A DNA stretch of 36,330 bases from Caldilineaceae bacterium. GTDB lineage: Bacteria > Chloroflexota > Anaerolineae > Caldilineales > Caldilineaceae. The stretch's first letter is position 1. The number at the start of each line of letters is the position of its first letter. The translations under genes and the position numbers were made by a program. The stretch spans positions 1 to 36,330 of the forward strand of contig JAJDZJ010000108.1 of NCBI GenBank assembly GCA_022824685.1, in the 5' to 3' direction. The notes beneath the pieces were generated by a model. It was not told where the DNA came from. It worked only from the letters and a program-made list of their open reading frames with translations, and ran no database searches. Shown here in pieces: positions 1 through 9,365 of this stretch.

Positions 1-136
1 GGCCCTCAGTCGGCGAGATAAGTTAAATTCTCCGTCTACGTGCCATCTTTCGTACATTTCCCTGTGTCTTACCCCGACCTGGAAGAGTATTCGGCTGCAT
101 TTCGATGTTCTGACCCAATTTAGATGCAATCGCCCT

Positions 137-164
137 GCGCCCCTTGCGGGCGCCCTGGCTTTTT
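137..164 (+). terminator. Rho-independent terminator-like hairpin
   Basis: A perfect 6-bp stem, GCGCCC (137-142) and GGGCGC (148-153), closes a 5-base loop. It is followed six bases later by a run of five T (160-164). This would fit the end of a plus-strand transcript entering from the left. The gap between stem and T run makes it weaker than a textbook terminator. Confidence 0.45.
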
Positions 165-265
165 CGCACAGACACCTTCCTCCAATCAGAATGCCATCAC
201 GTCCCTCGCGCCCGTCCCCCGCAATTCCCCTCTGGTTCCCCCCGCCGCTCGCCAGTAAGTCAAAT

Positions 266-364
266 CCCATCCCCCAATTCCACTCAGTCCCCCCAAATCC
301 CCGTCCAGACAACAGTCCATCCCCCCAATCCCCGTCCGGACCACCGCGCCCCAAAACCCGTCCC
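266..364. repeat. C-rich degenerate tandem repeat, G-quadruplex potential on minus strand
   Basis: The plus strand carries many C runs: 266-268, 271-275, 289-294, 299-302, 321-326, 330-333, 349-352 and 357-359. Two neighbouring copies of about 30 bp share a run of six C, a short A/T spacer, then CCCCGTCC and GACAACAG or GACCACCG. The complementary strand therefore has at least six G tracts of three or more separated by short spacers. Formation of a quadruplex is inference only. Confidence 0.5.
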
Positions 365-551
365 GGTTTGCTCGCACAACCTCCGTTCTGCTACAATGAC
401 CGGAGCTTGCCGCCCGTACGAGCGTTCCGTAAATTTGTCTAACAGGCGCCGTCCACCTGATGGCCGCCAAATCTTTCAGGATGTCAGGCAAAGTACTTGC
501 GCAAGCTGAGTTGCCTGGACTGATTCGACCTCAATACGCGGAAGGTTTTGC

Positions 552-842
552 ATGAAAGCGATGCTATATCTCGACCCAATGTCCGAACCCGTTGCCGTGC
601 TGGATGACGTCAAAATTGTGGAGTTTGGCAGCGACAATCACCCCGAAAGCGACCGGGTCAGAATCTACTACCATACCGCGAACCTCAACGCGACAGAGAT
701 GATGGTCGAACTTCACCGTGATCGTAAAATGACAGTGAAGTTGGAGGACGGCCGTTCTGCCCCCGCGCTGATTACGCACGCCAGCCTCGACGCGAAGGGC
801 AGGTTCGTTGGCGTCCTGAGAGTGCTCGGAACACTGGCCTGA
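552..842 (+). CDS. Small hypothetical protein (96 aa)
   Basis: I do not recognise this protein. It is a soluble 96-residue chain without signal peptide or membrane segment, with alternating hydrophobic residues that suggest a small beta-rich domain. It has a charged middle (about residues 48-68) and a hydrophobic C-terminal end. The ATG at 552 has GGAAGG six bases upstream, a reasonable ribosome-binding site, and the composition is that of a real protein rather than a shadow frame. It precedes the helicase at 961 by 118 bases on the same strand, so co-transcription is possible, but nothing in the sequence shows a shared function. Confidence 0.55.
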   Translation: MKAMLYLDPMSEPVAVLDDVKIVEFGSDNHPESDRVRIYYHTANLNATEMMVELHRDRKMTVKLEDGRSAPALITHASLDAKGRFVGVLRVLGTLA

Positions 843-960
843 GCCCCGCGTGCGGCCCCACTCCACGCCCGCTCCCCTCGCAGCCTTTTTCCGCTACAGG
901 GCCTACGCGTGACTCCAGTTTCCCCCCACCTGAATCTGCTAGGCATCCCGCAACACTTCC

Positions 961-3342
961 ATGGCCTCTACACAGAAACTGCGCCTGGCGCAGGAGGAAA
1001 TCCTCAAGTATGACGGAGGCCGCCTCGGCATCAGCGCTGTGCCCGGCAGCGGCAAGACCTTCACCCTGAGCCGGCTCGCCGCACGCCTGGTCCAAAAGCT
1101 GGCAGCATCCGGACCTGTCGACGACCGCGAAGTACTGGTCGTCACCCTCACCAACGCCGCGGCGGAAAACTTCCGCTACAGCATCAGCCAGTTCATCCAG
1201 AGCCGCCGCATGCTGCCCAGCGGCTACCGCGTCCGCACTCTCCACAGTCTGGCCCATGACATCGTGCGCGAACGGCCCGGACTCGTCGGCCTCAGCGAAG
1301 ATTTCGACATCATCGACGATCGCACAAGCCAGGACATCAAGCGCCAGGCCGTCAACAACTACCTGCAGTCGAATCCCGACTTTCTGGGCGCCTTTATCAA
1401 GCCTGAATTCCTCAGCCAGCCCGGCCGCCTCACCCGCCACCTACCCGACACCGGGCAGGAGATCGCGGACGCAGCCATCCGCCGCGTCAAGGAGCTCCGA
1501 GCTGACCCCATAGCGCTCGATAAAACACTCGCGCATCAGGCGGACGCCTGGCCTTTGCTATCCTTTGCCCTGCAAATCCATATGGACTACCAGCGCGGGC
1601 TGAGTGTGCGCGGCGGCGTCGACTTCGACGACCTCATTCTCCTCGCCCTCCAGGCGCTCGAATCTGACGAGAACCTCCTCGCGCGCCTGCAGATCCGCTG
1701 GCCCTACGTGCTTGAAGATGAGGCCCAGGACAGTAGCGCCCTCCAGGAACAGATGCTGTCGCTCCTATCTGCCGCCCACGGAAACTGGGTTCGCGTGGGA
1801 GATCCAAACCAGGCCATCCACACGACCTTCACCAGCGCCGATCCCAAATTCCTGCGCGACTTCGTCAGTAGCGACGACGTCCATGCTCTTCCACTTCCCA
1901 ACTCCGGGCGCTGCTCCCTCCCGATCATGGAACTGGCCAACCTTTTCATCAATTGGAGCCGCAATGCGCATCCAGTCCTGTCACAGAAAGAGGCCCTTTC
2001 GCCTCCTCTCATCGAGCCCACTGAGCCTGGTGACCCGCAGCCCAACCCCCCGCCGGGGGAACCGGCTGTGTTCTTCTACGACAGGCCGCTTACGCCCGCC
2101 CAGGAGATTGACACGCTCGTAAAGAGCCTGGACCGCTGGCTTGCCAAGAATCCCAAACAGACTGTGGCCTTGCTCGTACCCGACAACCGGCGGGGCGCCG
2201 ACTTCGGTCGAGCCCTCGAAAAGGCCTCATTGCCATTCGACGACTCCCTCCTCCAGTCTACCAGCGCGACCCGCGCCGCCGTGGACGTATTGCTTCATTC
2301 GATGCGTTTCATCGGCCAGCCTTCCAACCCGTCCTATCTCCGTTCCTTCTGGTCAAGTGTATGGTGGCCCCGCCTCGGGCGCAGTCGACTGCGTGAGCTT
2401 GCGGCAATGGGGCCCGAACCTGAGGGGCGTCCCGTCACCGGCTCGGAGGACCTTGACCGCTGCCTTCCCGCCTGGATTGCTACCTCCTCTGACCAGAGTG
2501 AGGACAGACAGGATGAACCGCTGCCGAAACCGGTTACGCTCTTCAGCAGCGCCCTCGGTCGGCTGCGGCTGCCCGAACGCTTTGTCTATCCCGCTGCCGG
2601 TGATGACTGGCTCAATGAGATTAGCTGGGTCGGCGACTACGACCATTTCCCCGCAGTGGTCAACCGGTTCCGTCAAGACCTTCAACGCTGGTGCGGCGCC
2701 GCCATCCTGCCGGTTGATGAGCTCATCCTGACACTGGGACAAGATCTGTTCACCGATGCCTCCGACCTGGCCTTGGCGCACAGCGCAGCCATCGTCCTGG
2801 CGCAAAGGGCCGCCGAGCGCCCCAATCTGCGTCTGCCCGAGTTGACCATGGATCTGGAGGAAATCGCGTCCCGCCGCCGGCGGCTTCTTGGCTTCAGCGA
2901 CGAAACTCGCGGCTTCGAACCCCCAGCGGGGAAAGTAACCGTCGCAACCATTCACACCGCCAAAGGCCTGGAATGGGACCGTGTCCACCTCGCGTCGGTC
3001 AGCGCCTACAGTTTACCCAGCGGCGGCGACGATAGCGACTACCGCGGTGAACGCTGGTTCGTCCGCGACCACCTCAACCTGACCGAGGAAGCGCAAGAAC
3101 AGATCGAACACCTGCACATGGGGACCATGGATGAATACCTGCCCGGTTCGGCCTCCGGTACCGCCCGCAAGGAACTGGCCGCAGAGCGACTCCGCCTTCT
3201 TTATGTCGGCATCACCCGCGCCCGACAGGAGCTGATCCTCACCTACAATACCGGTAGCCGCCACGAGACCAACCCCAACCAACCCGCGCTGGCCTTCACA
3301 GCCTTGGAGCGGGCCTGGAGTCACTGTCATCGACAGCTTTAG
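961..3342 (+). CDS. UvrD/Rep-type superfamily 1 DNA helicase
   Basis: This 793-residue protein has the motif set of an ATP-dependent 3'-5' SF1A helicase. Walker A is GSGKT at residues 29-33, followed by a motif Ia region reading TLTNAAAENF. Walker B is L-E-D-E-A-Q at 251-256, and a motif III region starting VGDPNQ lies near 278. Motif V (TIHTAKGLEWD) is near 663 and motif VI (LLYVGITRAR) near 747. No nuclease or helix-hairpin-helix domain follows motif VI; the chain ends about 40 residues later. It is longer than UvrD/Rep (about 670-720 aa) and much shorter than AddA/RecB. The role is probably DNA repair or recombination; the exact subfamily cannot be fixed from sequence alone. The ATG at 961 has no good Shine-Dalgarno sequence, but the GSGKT distance from the start is normal for the family. 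Confidence 0.9.
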   Translation: MASTQKLRLAQEEILKYDGGRLGISAVPGSGKTFTLSRLAARLVQKLAASGPVDDREVLVVTLTNAAAENFRYSISQFIQSRRMLPSGYRVRTLHSLAHDIVRERPGLVGLSEDFDIIDDRTSQDIKRQAVNNYLQSNPDFLGAFIKPEFLSQPGRLTRHLPDTGQEIADAAIRRVKELRADPIALDKTLAHQADAWPLLSFALQIHMDYQRGLSVRGGVDFDDLILLALQALESDENLLARLQIRWPYVLEDEAQDSSALQEQMLSLLSAAHGNWVRVGDPNQAIHTTFTSADPKFLRDFVSSDDVHALPLPNSGRCSLPIMELANLFINWSRNAHPVLSQKEALSPPLIEPTEPGDPQPNPPPGEPAVFFYDRPLTPAQEIDTLVKSLDRWLAKNPKQTVALLVPDNRRGADFGRALEKASLPFDDSLLQSTSATRAAVDVLLHSMRFIGQPSNPSYLRSFWSSVWWPRLGRSRLRELAAMGPEPEGRPVTGSEDLDRCLPAWIATSSDQSEDRQDEPLPKPVTLFSSALGRLRLPERFVYPAAGDDWLNEISWVGDYDHFPAVVNRFRQDLQRWCGAAILPVDELILTLGQDLFTDASDLALAHSAAIVLAQRAAERPNLRLPELTMDLEEIASRRRRLLGFSDETRGFEPPAGKVTVATIHTAKGLEWDRVHLASVSAYSLPSGGDDSDYRGERWFVRDHLNLTEEAQEQIEHLHMGTMDEYLPGSASGTARKELAAERLRLLYVGITRARQELILTYNTGSRHETNPNQPALAFTALERAWSHCHRQL

Positions 3343-3491
3343 AAGCGGCCTTCGGACCTCAGACTCCCTTACCAAATTCCAATGACGCAAACGACCGAGC
3401 CAACCATTCCTACAGCGATCTACAGGGCCCTTGAGGTCGAAACTCGGATTCCCGTTTCTGCAACGACACGCCCAACCGTCTGGATTCACGA

Positions 3492-6400
3492 ATGAGACAG
3501 ACGAGGATCCAGCAGTACTGCGAATCCATAATCGAAGCTGGCTGGCTTGCAGCGCTGATCATCGCGCCCCTCTTTTTCAACACCTACTCCAGCCGCGTCT
3601 TCGAGCCCGACAAAATCAGCCTTATCCGGTCAATCTCCCTGGTCATGCTGCTGGCATACCTGGTCAAAGTTCTCGACGGCGGCCGCATCTGGCTGCCGGC
3701 AGGAGGGCACCCCCCCTCACCTGCGAGCCGCCCCCCCACAGAGGATGACGAAGAACAGTTCGGTTTCGACTGGGCACTGGGCCGCCTTTGGAAGGCGCCC
3801 CTCCTTCTTCCCGTCCTGCTGCTGGCCGCTTCCTACACCCTCAGCACACTTCTGAGCATCTCCCCTGCTGTCAGCTGGTGGGGCTCCTACCACCGTCTCC
3901 AAGGCGGCTACACCTTCTTCAGCTACCTGGTAATCGCCATTCTTACAGCTGCCCACCTGAGGCAACCGTCCCAGCTGCGCCGCCTCCAACACACGGTCAT
4001 CATGACCAGCCTGCCGATATCCCTCTACGGAATCTTTCAACACTTCGGCAAAGACCCGCTTCCTTGGGGAAAAGACGTGGATGGCAGGATCACCGCCAAC
4101 GCTGGCAATCCCATCTTCCTGGCCGCCCACCTGATCATGGCCTTCTTCCTCACCCTCGAACGCGCCGTCTCCAGCTACGCATACCTCCTGACATCCGGGC
4201 CCCATCCCAACGCCGGCCCCGCGCCGCAAGACGACTCCGAAGGCCCTACACCCGAACAGAGTCTGGCAGGCGTGTTGGCAGGCGGCTCCTACCTGTTTAT
4301 CCTCATTGTCCAACTCCTAGCCATCTACTGGTCACAGAGTCGCGGCCCCTGGCTTGGCCTTGCAAGTGGCCTCTACATCTTTGTCCTCCTGCTCCTGACA
4401 GGACTCCGGCCCCGCAACTACCGTTCCTGGACAGCCGCCTGGGTGGGGCTAGGCGTCGCCGGTTTCATCCTCCTCATCCTCCTGAATACCACGGCCCTCG
4501 GCAACGCCTTGCGACCTGTTCCCACCTGGGGGCGTCTCACCACCATGCTGGACAGCGCCACCGGCACCGGGCGTGTCCGGGTGCTCATCTGGGAGGGCAC
4601 CGCCGAACTGATCTCCCCCAACCCTCCCCTGACCTTGCCCGACGGCAGCAAAGACGCTACCAATGCTCTGCGCCCTTTGATCGGCTACGGCCCGGAAACC
4701 TTGTGGATGGCCTTCAATCGCTTCTATCCGCCCGAACTGGCCCAATGGGAGTCCCGTAGCGCTAGCCCCGACCGCGCCCACAATGAGACTTGGGACAGTC
4801 TGGCAATGACAGGGATACTTGGCTTCCTCGCCAATTCCCTCCTCTTTCTCTCCATCTTTTTCTGGGCGCTGCGCTGGCTCGGCCTGATCCGCTCTCGGAG
4901 GGATGTTGCGCTCTTCGCTTCCATGGTCATTGGCTGCGGCATTCTCCTCAGCCTCCTATTCCATTTGCGCGGCGTCAGCGTCGGCTTCCTCGGCGTCAAC
5001 TGGCCCACCGGCCTCGTGCTCGGGTTGATCGCCTACGTCACCCTTGCCGTCTTCTTTCTACCCGAATCCAAAACCTCCGCCGCTCAACGCCGACGCCAGC
5101 TCCTCTTGGTTGCTGCATTCTCCGCAATTATTGCCCACTTTGTCGAAATCCACTTCGGCATTGCCGTCGCCGCAACACGCATATATTTCTGGGTTTTCGT
5201 AGCGCTACTGCTCGGCGTGGGAATGAACTGGCTAACTCCGGAGCCCTTTGCGGCCGGCCCGGTCTCTTCTGACCAGGAAGCGCAAGGAGGCCCCGGCAAA
5301 CCGAACGCCGGCAGCAGGCGAGCTTCCTCCCGTGCAAAGGCCGCCCGCGGCCGGCGCCGTTCCATGCCTGCGGTGTCCAGGTGGCGCACTCGTCTGCCGG
5401 CAACGTTCACGCCCGATATTCTCATTCTGTTCACCCTGGCCTTCCTCTATTCCGTGAATTTTCGCGGACTGTCCAATCCTTTTTCAGTCCTGTTCCTGGG
5501 GTTGGGAGGCGCGTCGCAGAACACGAACGGGGCTGGAACATCCGACATCCTGTGGCTGGTCCTTTTCACTTGGCTGATCGCGACAGTGTTGGGCGTGGCA
5601 ACAGCGCTGATGCGCTTGCCAACACAACAACGGACAGCCCGATCCTCAGCAACCGGCCCGGCGGCTGCCCGACGCACTGTGCCCAGCGGAAACAGCCGCG
5701 AAGTGGGAACTCTCGTCCAGTTGGCAAGCGCCGCGGGCCTTTATGGCCTGGTCCTCTTCGCTGCGTGGCTGATCTACGGCGTCATCCACGCCTTCCGGCT
5801 CCTCCCGGTCGCCAGGTCCGGCTCGGTCGCCGAGCAGCTCGATCAGATTGCCGGCCACTTTACACTGTTTGCCTGGTTAGTCGTCTCTTGGTGCCTGCTG
5901 GCCGGTCTGTATCTGGCCATGCGCGCCCCTGCGCCTGCCAGGCCAGCTTGGCTCGGCCGCGGGGTCGCCACCGTCGGCGCGGCCGTCGTATTTGCCATCT
6001 CTGGCTTCCTCATCATTGGTAACGTCAACATCGCTCAAGTGCGTGCCGATGTCTATTACAAACAGGGCCAGACCTTCGATGCCGCAGGCCGTTGGGTCCA
6101 GAGCGCAGACCTGTACCGCCGCGCGCTGGTTGTAAGACCCAAAGAAGACTACTATATGCTCTTCCTGGGACGCAGCCTCCTCGAATCAGCGACACAGGCC
6201 CCGCCCGAAGGCTCCTTACCCTTGCCAGCCGAACCATCCATCGATGATGTCCTGAACCTGAACACTGAAAGCATCGAACTTCTGGGCCAATACGACGTGT
6301 GGCAGGCCGCAAGAACCGTTCTGCTGAGAGCACAGGAGGTAAACCCCCTCAACACAGATCATACCTCCAACCTTGCCCGCCTTTACCGCCATCAGGCGCA

Positions 6401-7163
6401 GCTGACCGACGACAGCGGCGAAATAACGCAGGCACTGGAAACGAGCCTGGAATACTATGACGCCTCTCTGACGCTCAGCCCCAATGCGGCGCACCTCTGG
6501 AATGAGAGAGGTCAGATTCAGTTGACTTTGGGCCGGTCAGAAGAGGCGGAACGATCCTTCCTGCACAGCCTGACTTTGGACGACAGGTTTGAGAACACCT
6601 ACCTCCTGTTGGCCGAGGTCTATCGGCAGAACAACCAGCCGGAAAGTCTGATCCGGATACTTGACCAAGGACTCGAAAAGTTGCCGGAAAGCATGCAGCT
6701 TCTCAATCACAAAGGCTCGGCGCTATCGCAGGCCGGCGATCTGGAAGGCGCTCTGGAAGCGATCACCAGAGCCTACAACAGTTACCCAGAGAACCTGGAC
6801 AGTATCCGGAATCTGATCATTCTTACTCACCTGCTCGACCGTCACGATGAGGCGCTGAAATGGGCTGAGAAGGGCATAGCTCTGATCGAAAGTGGTCGTG
6901 GCGGACAGGAAGAGGCAGTCTCCATCTATCGAATGCTCGTCGAAATTAACCTTGATCTCGGCCGGTTGCCGGAATCTGTCGACCTCCTCCACCGCCTCAT
7001 GGACCTGGCCCCCAACGACTTTCGCTACCCTTATCAGCTGGCCCAAGTCCATCTGCAGCTGGGCAACGCGCAGTTCGCCCGGCAGTTTGGCGAAAACGCC
7101 CTGGCTTTGGCTCCGGACGGCGACAAACCGCCAATCCAGTCCTTTGTCGATTCAATTGAGTAG
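3492..7163 (+). CDS. O-antigen ligase/polymerase-like membrane protein with C-terminal TPR domain
   Basis: A 1223-residue polytopic membrane protein. The first half holds many hydrophobic segments and a Wzy_C/WaaL-type periplasmic loop (about 361-450) containing RVLIWEGT, a GYGPETL element and the DRAHNETWD motif typical of O-antigen ligases and related oligosaccharyltransferases. An Arg/Ala/Ser-rich, probably cytoplasmic loop (about 593-635) separates a second membrane block (about 640-845). From about 849 to the end run TPR-like helical repeats. The family joins lipid-linked glycans to acceptors (lipid A, protein) or polymerises them; which applies here is unknown. The next gene, 30 bases downstream, is a WecA/MraY-type transferase that starts such lipid-linked glycans, so both probably serve one envelope-glycan pathway. 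The ribosome-binding site at 3492 is weak. Confidence 0.88.
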   Translation: MRQTRIQQYCESIIEAGWLAALIIAPLFFNTYSSRVFEPDKISLIRSISLVMLLAYLVKVLDGGRIWLPAGGHPPSPASRPPTEDDEEQFGFDWALGRLWKAPLLLPVLLLAASYTLSTLLSISPAVSWWGSYHRLQGGYTFFSYLVIAILTAAHLRQPSQLRRLQHTVIMTSLPISLYGIFQHFGKDPLPWGKDVDGRITANAGNPIFLAAHLIMAFFLTLERAVSSYAYLLTSGPHPNAGPAPQDDSEGPTPEQSLAGVLAGGSYLFILIVQLLAIYWSQSRGPWLGLASGLYIFVLLLLTGLRPRNYRSWTAAWVGLGVAGFILLILLNTTALGNALRPVPTWGRLTTMLDSATGTGRVRVLIWEGTAELISPNPPLTLPDGSKDATNALRPLIGYGPETLWMAFNRFYPPELAQWESRSASPDRAHNETWDSLAMTGILGFLANSLLFLSIFFWALRWLGLIRSRRDVALFASMVIGCGILLSLLFHLRGVSVGFLGVNWPTGLVLGLIAYVTLAVFFLPESKTSAAQRRRQLLLVAAFSAIIAHFVEIHFGIAVAATRIYFWVFVALLLGVGMNWLTPEPFAAGPVSSDQEAQGGPGKPNAGSRRASSRAKAARGRRRSMPAVSRWRTRLPATFTPDILILFTLAFLYSVNFRGLSNPFSVLFLGLGGASQNTNGAGTSDILWLVLFTWLIATVLGVATALMRLPTQQRTARSSATGPAAARRTVPSGNSREVGTLVQLASAAGLYGLVLFAAWLIYGVIHAFRLLPVARSGSVAEQLDQIAGHFTLFAWLVVSWCLLAGLYLAMRAPAPARPAWLGRGVATVGAAVVFAISGFLIIGNVNIAQVRADVYYKQGQTFDAAGRWVQSADLYRRALVVRPKEDYYMLFLGRSLLESATQAPPEGSLPLPAEPSIDDVLNLNTESIELLGQYDVWQAARTVLLRAQEVNPLNTDHTSNLARLYRHQAQLTDDSGEITQALETSLEYYDASLTLSPNAAHLWNERGQIQLTLGRSEEAERSFLHSLTLDDRFENTYLLLAEVYRQNNQPESLIRILDQGLEKLPESMQLLNHKGSALSQAGDLEGALEAITRAYNSYPENLDSIRNLIILTHLLDRHDEALKWAEKGIALIESGRGGQEEAVSIYRMLVEINLDLGRLPESVDLLHRLMDLAPNDFRYPYQLAQVHLQLGNAQFARQFGENALALAPDGDKPPIQSFVDSIE

Positions 7164-7193
7164 TGTGCGCCGTTCTCAGCTAATGGTGTGTGA

Positions 7194-8189
7194 ATGACTT
7201 CCTTCCTGCTCATGGCAGCAAGCGCCCTGGTTTTCGCCATCGGAAGCACGCCGCTGGTGCGTATCGCCGCGCTTCATCTGGGCATTCTGGACCAGCCCTC
7301 CGCGCGTAAGATTCACCGCTCGCCCGTGCCGCTGATGGGTGGCGCCGCCATCTACTTTGCATTTATCGCCGCCCTCGCAATCTGGAGCGAACGCAGCTAT
7401 GTAAATGAAGTGGTCGGCATCTTTGTCGGCGCAACGCTGGTCAGCCTTGTCGGCGCAATTGACGACAGTCGCGGTCTGGGCAGTTATCTTAAGCTCCTTC
7501 TCCAAACTGCCGCCGCCTGTATTCTCATCCTCAGCGGAGTCCAGGTCCGCCTACTTGGCGGCGTGCCCGATCTCCTCCTGACCCTACTCTGGGTCGTCGG
7601 CATCACAAACGCCCTCAATCTGTTGGACAATATGGACGGACTGTCAGCCGGTATCGCCACAGTCGCCTCTGCCTATTTCACGCTCCTCGCTGCCATGAGC
7701 GACCAGTATCTCGTCGGAGCCCTGGCTGCCGCGCTGTTCGGTGCCTGTGTCGGTTTCCTCGTTTATAACTGGAATCCGGCGCGCGTCTTCATGGGCGACA
7801 CGGGAAGCCTTTTCCTCGGTTTCCTGCTCGCCGCCGTCGGCATCAAACTTCGTTTCCCTGCCAACAGCGCAAGCATCACCTGGATGATTCCCATCCTCAT
7901 CCTCGCCCTGCCCGTTTTTGACACAGTTCTTGTCTTTGTCAGCCGCATGCGCCGCGGCGTCAACCCGCTCACCACGCCCGGCAAGGACCATGTAAGCCAC
8001 AGGCTGGCCCGCCTCACAGGCAGTCAGCGCGAAGCCGTCCTTCTGTGTTATCTTATAGCAGGAGGAACCGGCTTGGCCTCCATCTTTCTCACCCAGGCCA
8101 ACTTGCATGAGGCCATCGCGGTCGGATTGACCGCGCTCGCCCTGGCTTTCTTTTCCCTCTGGAAGCTCGAATCCATGGGCGGCCAATAG
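7194..8189 (+). CDS. Polyprenyl-phosphate sugar-1-phosphate transferase (WecA/MraY family, GT4)
   Basis: A 331-residue integral membrane enzyme of the polyprenyl-phosphate N-acetylhexosamine-1-phosphate transferase family, which moves a sugar-1-phosphate from a UDP-sugar to undecaprenyl phosphate and so starts a glycan. Visible family motifs are D90-D91, NLLDNMDGL (142-150), FMGDTGS (199-205) and a late cytoplasmic D-H-V-S-H-R element (265-270). About ten hydrophobic segments separate them. The absence of a peptidoglycan-style MraY neighbourhood (no mur genes) and the O-antigen-ligase-like gene 30 bases upstream favour a WecA/TagO-like role in surface polysaccharide or teichoic-type polymer. 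The exact sugar is not readable. The ATG at 7194 has little Shine-Dalgarno match, suggesting coupling to the upstream gene. Confidence 0.9.
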   Translation: MTSFLLMAASALVFAIGSTPLVRIAALHLGILDQPSARKIHRSPVPLMGGAAIYFAFIAALAIWSERSYVNEVVGIFVGATLVSLVGAIDDSRGLGSYLKLLLQTAAACILILSGVQVRLLGGVPDLLLTLLWVVGITNALNLLDNMDGLSAGIATVASAYFTLLAAMSDQYLVGALAAALFGACVGFLVYNWNPARVFMGDTGSLFLGFLLAAVGIKLRFPANSASITWMIPILILALPVFDTVLVFVSRMRRGVNPLTTPGKDHVSHRLARLTGSQREAVLLCYLIAGGTGLASIFLTQANLHEAIAVGLTALALAFFSLWKLESMGGQ

Positions 8190-8250
8190 CGTGTATCGGC
8201 TGACCGCGTGCTGCCGTACCCTGAACTGCATTCCGAAAAAGGAGATCGTC

Positions 8251-9060
8251 TTGCTTTCTGCTGCCACTTTGAAGACCGTAAAATCAATTTCCTCGCGCCG
8301 CATCAGGCTCGCCGCTGCCGCCGTTTCACTGGTGACGGCCAACTCGACCATTGCGCACACTGCTTCAAACCCTGCCAAGCCCTACTCACGATACGGGTTT
8401 GCCGGAACTTTCTCAATTCTCCTCCTTCTTGCCCTTTCCCTTTCCGCCTGCGCTTCAACCCCCACCGCGGCTGAGGATCCCCCACCGGCAGCCGAAGAAC
8501 CACCGCCGTCCGCGGAGGGTACTGCGGGGGCTCTTGAGCCGGCTGGCCGCAATGGGATGTACAACGACCCTCCCGACATGACCATCGACCCCGCGGCGAC
8601 GTACTACGCCCTCTTCAAGACCGAGAAAGGCGACATGCGAGTCCGCCTCTTCGCCGAGGAAGCGCCGGTCACAGTGAACAACTTCATCTTTCTTGCCCGC
8701 GAAGGATTCTATAACGGCACCCACTTTCACAGAGTCCTGGAAAACTTCATGGCCCAGGGTGGAGACCCAACCGGCAGCGGCGCAGGCGGCCCCGGCTATC
8801 AGTTCCAGGACGAAATCGTTGCCAGCATCCAGTTCGATCGCGCCGGTCTTCTGGCCATGGCGAACGCCGGCCCAAACACAAATGGCAGCCAGTTCTTCAT
8901 CACCTTTGCCGAAACTCCCTGGCTCAACGGCAATCACACGATCTTCGGCGAGGTAGTCGAAGGAATGGAGGTCCTGATGTCGATCTCGCTACGCGACCCA
9001 GCGTCGGCCGACTCGCCAGGCGATCTTCTGAGGACCGTCGAAATTGAGGAATCGGAATAG
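8251..9060 (+). CDS. Cyclophilin-type peptidyl-prolyl cis-trans isomerase, probable lipoprotein
   Basis: The catalytic domain is a complete cyclophilin: FHRVLENFMAQGGDP holds the active Arg and Gln, followed by NGSQFFIT and the ligand-contacting Trp in PWLNGNHTIFG. It should speed prolyl isomerisation of exported proteins. I place the start at the TTG at 8251, because AAAAAGGAG ends six bases before it. The frame is open back to a GTG at 8191, only two bases after the upstream stop, but that start has no ribosome-binding site. A hydrophobic run ending LALSLSAC is a good lipobox, followed by a Pro/Ala/Glu-rich linker. It lies unusually far from the start (about 45 residues), so a later GTG at 8332 is also possible. 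Placement outside the membrane is inferred from the lipobox. Confidence 0.88.
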   Translation: MLSAATLKTVKSISSRRIRLAAAAVSLVTANSTIAHTASNPAKPYSRYGFAGTFSILLLLALSLSACASTPTAAEDPPPAAEEPPPSAEGTAGALEPAGRNGMYNDPPDMTIDPAATYYALFKTEKGDMRVRLFAEEAPVTVNNFIFLAREGFYNGTHFHRVLENFMAQGGDPTGSGAGGPGYQFQDEIVASIQFDRAGLLAMANAGPNTNGSQFFITFAETPWLNGNHTIFGEVVEGMEVLMSISLRDPASADSPGDLLRTVEIEESE

Positions 9061-9365
9061 ACGCGAAGACTTGAACGGAAACTCTTTTGCTTTGCGGCCC
9101 GCGTTCCGATCAGAAGGAATGAGGATGTCCTCGCGGCTGCATACTCGCCTCGGCCTCGGACACCTGATCGTCTGAACACCAAGTCGAACGTTCAGCAGCC
9201 GGCCAGGAATTGCATAGCAGTTGAGTTTCCCCTCGGCGTGCGCAAAGAGAACGACCAAGTTCACGCGTGCAACCGGCAAGTCATCTACCGCAGGGTTTTG
9301 CAGCGAGCAAAGAGATGAAGTCGACTGGGAAACTGGGATCAATCCCGGAAAAGGAGACACCAACT
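9061..9365. other. Intergenic gap, nothing recognisable
   Basis: Between the cyclophilin stop and the preferred DedA-like start there are 305 bases. I see no RNA gene, repeat, or clear promoter here. The frame of the downstream gene is open from 9267, so the right end would be coding if an earlier start were used. Confidence 0.5.

Larger units (their letters stand above)
1..551. other. Gene-free left edge, C-rich
   Basis: I see no convincing gene in this stretch. The short open frames here are rich in Pro, Arg and Ser, the usual sign of non-coding high-GC sequence, and resemble no family I know. The contents that can be named are the hairpin at 137-164 and the C-rich repeat segment at 266-364. 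A promoter for the small gene at 552 probably lies near the right end, but no clear -35/-10 pair is visible. Confidence 0.6.

Noticed and set aside
961-3342. AddA-type helicase-nuclease with AddB partner
   Set aside because: The chain ends soon after motif VI with no nuclease domain, and no addB-like gene is next to it.
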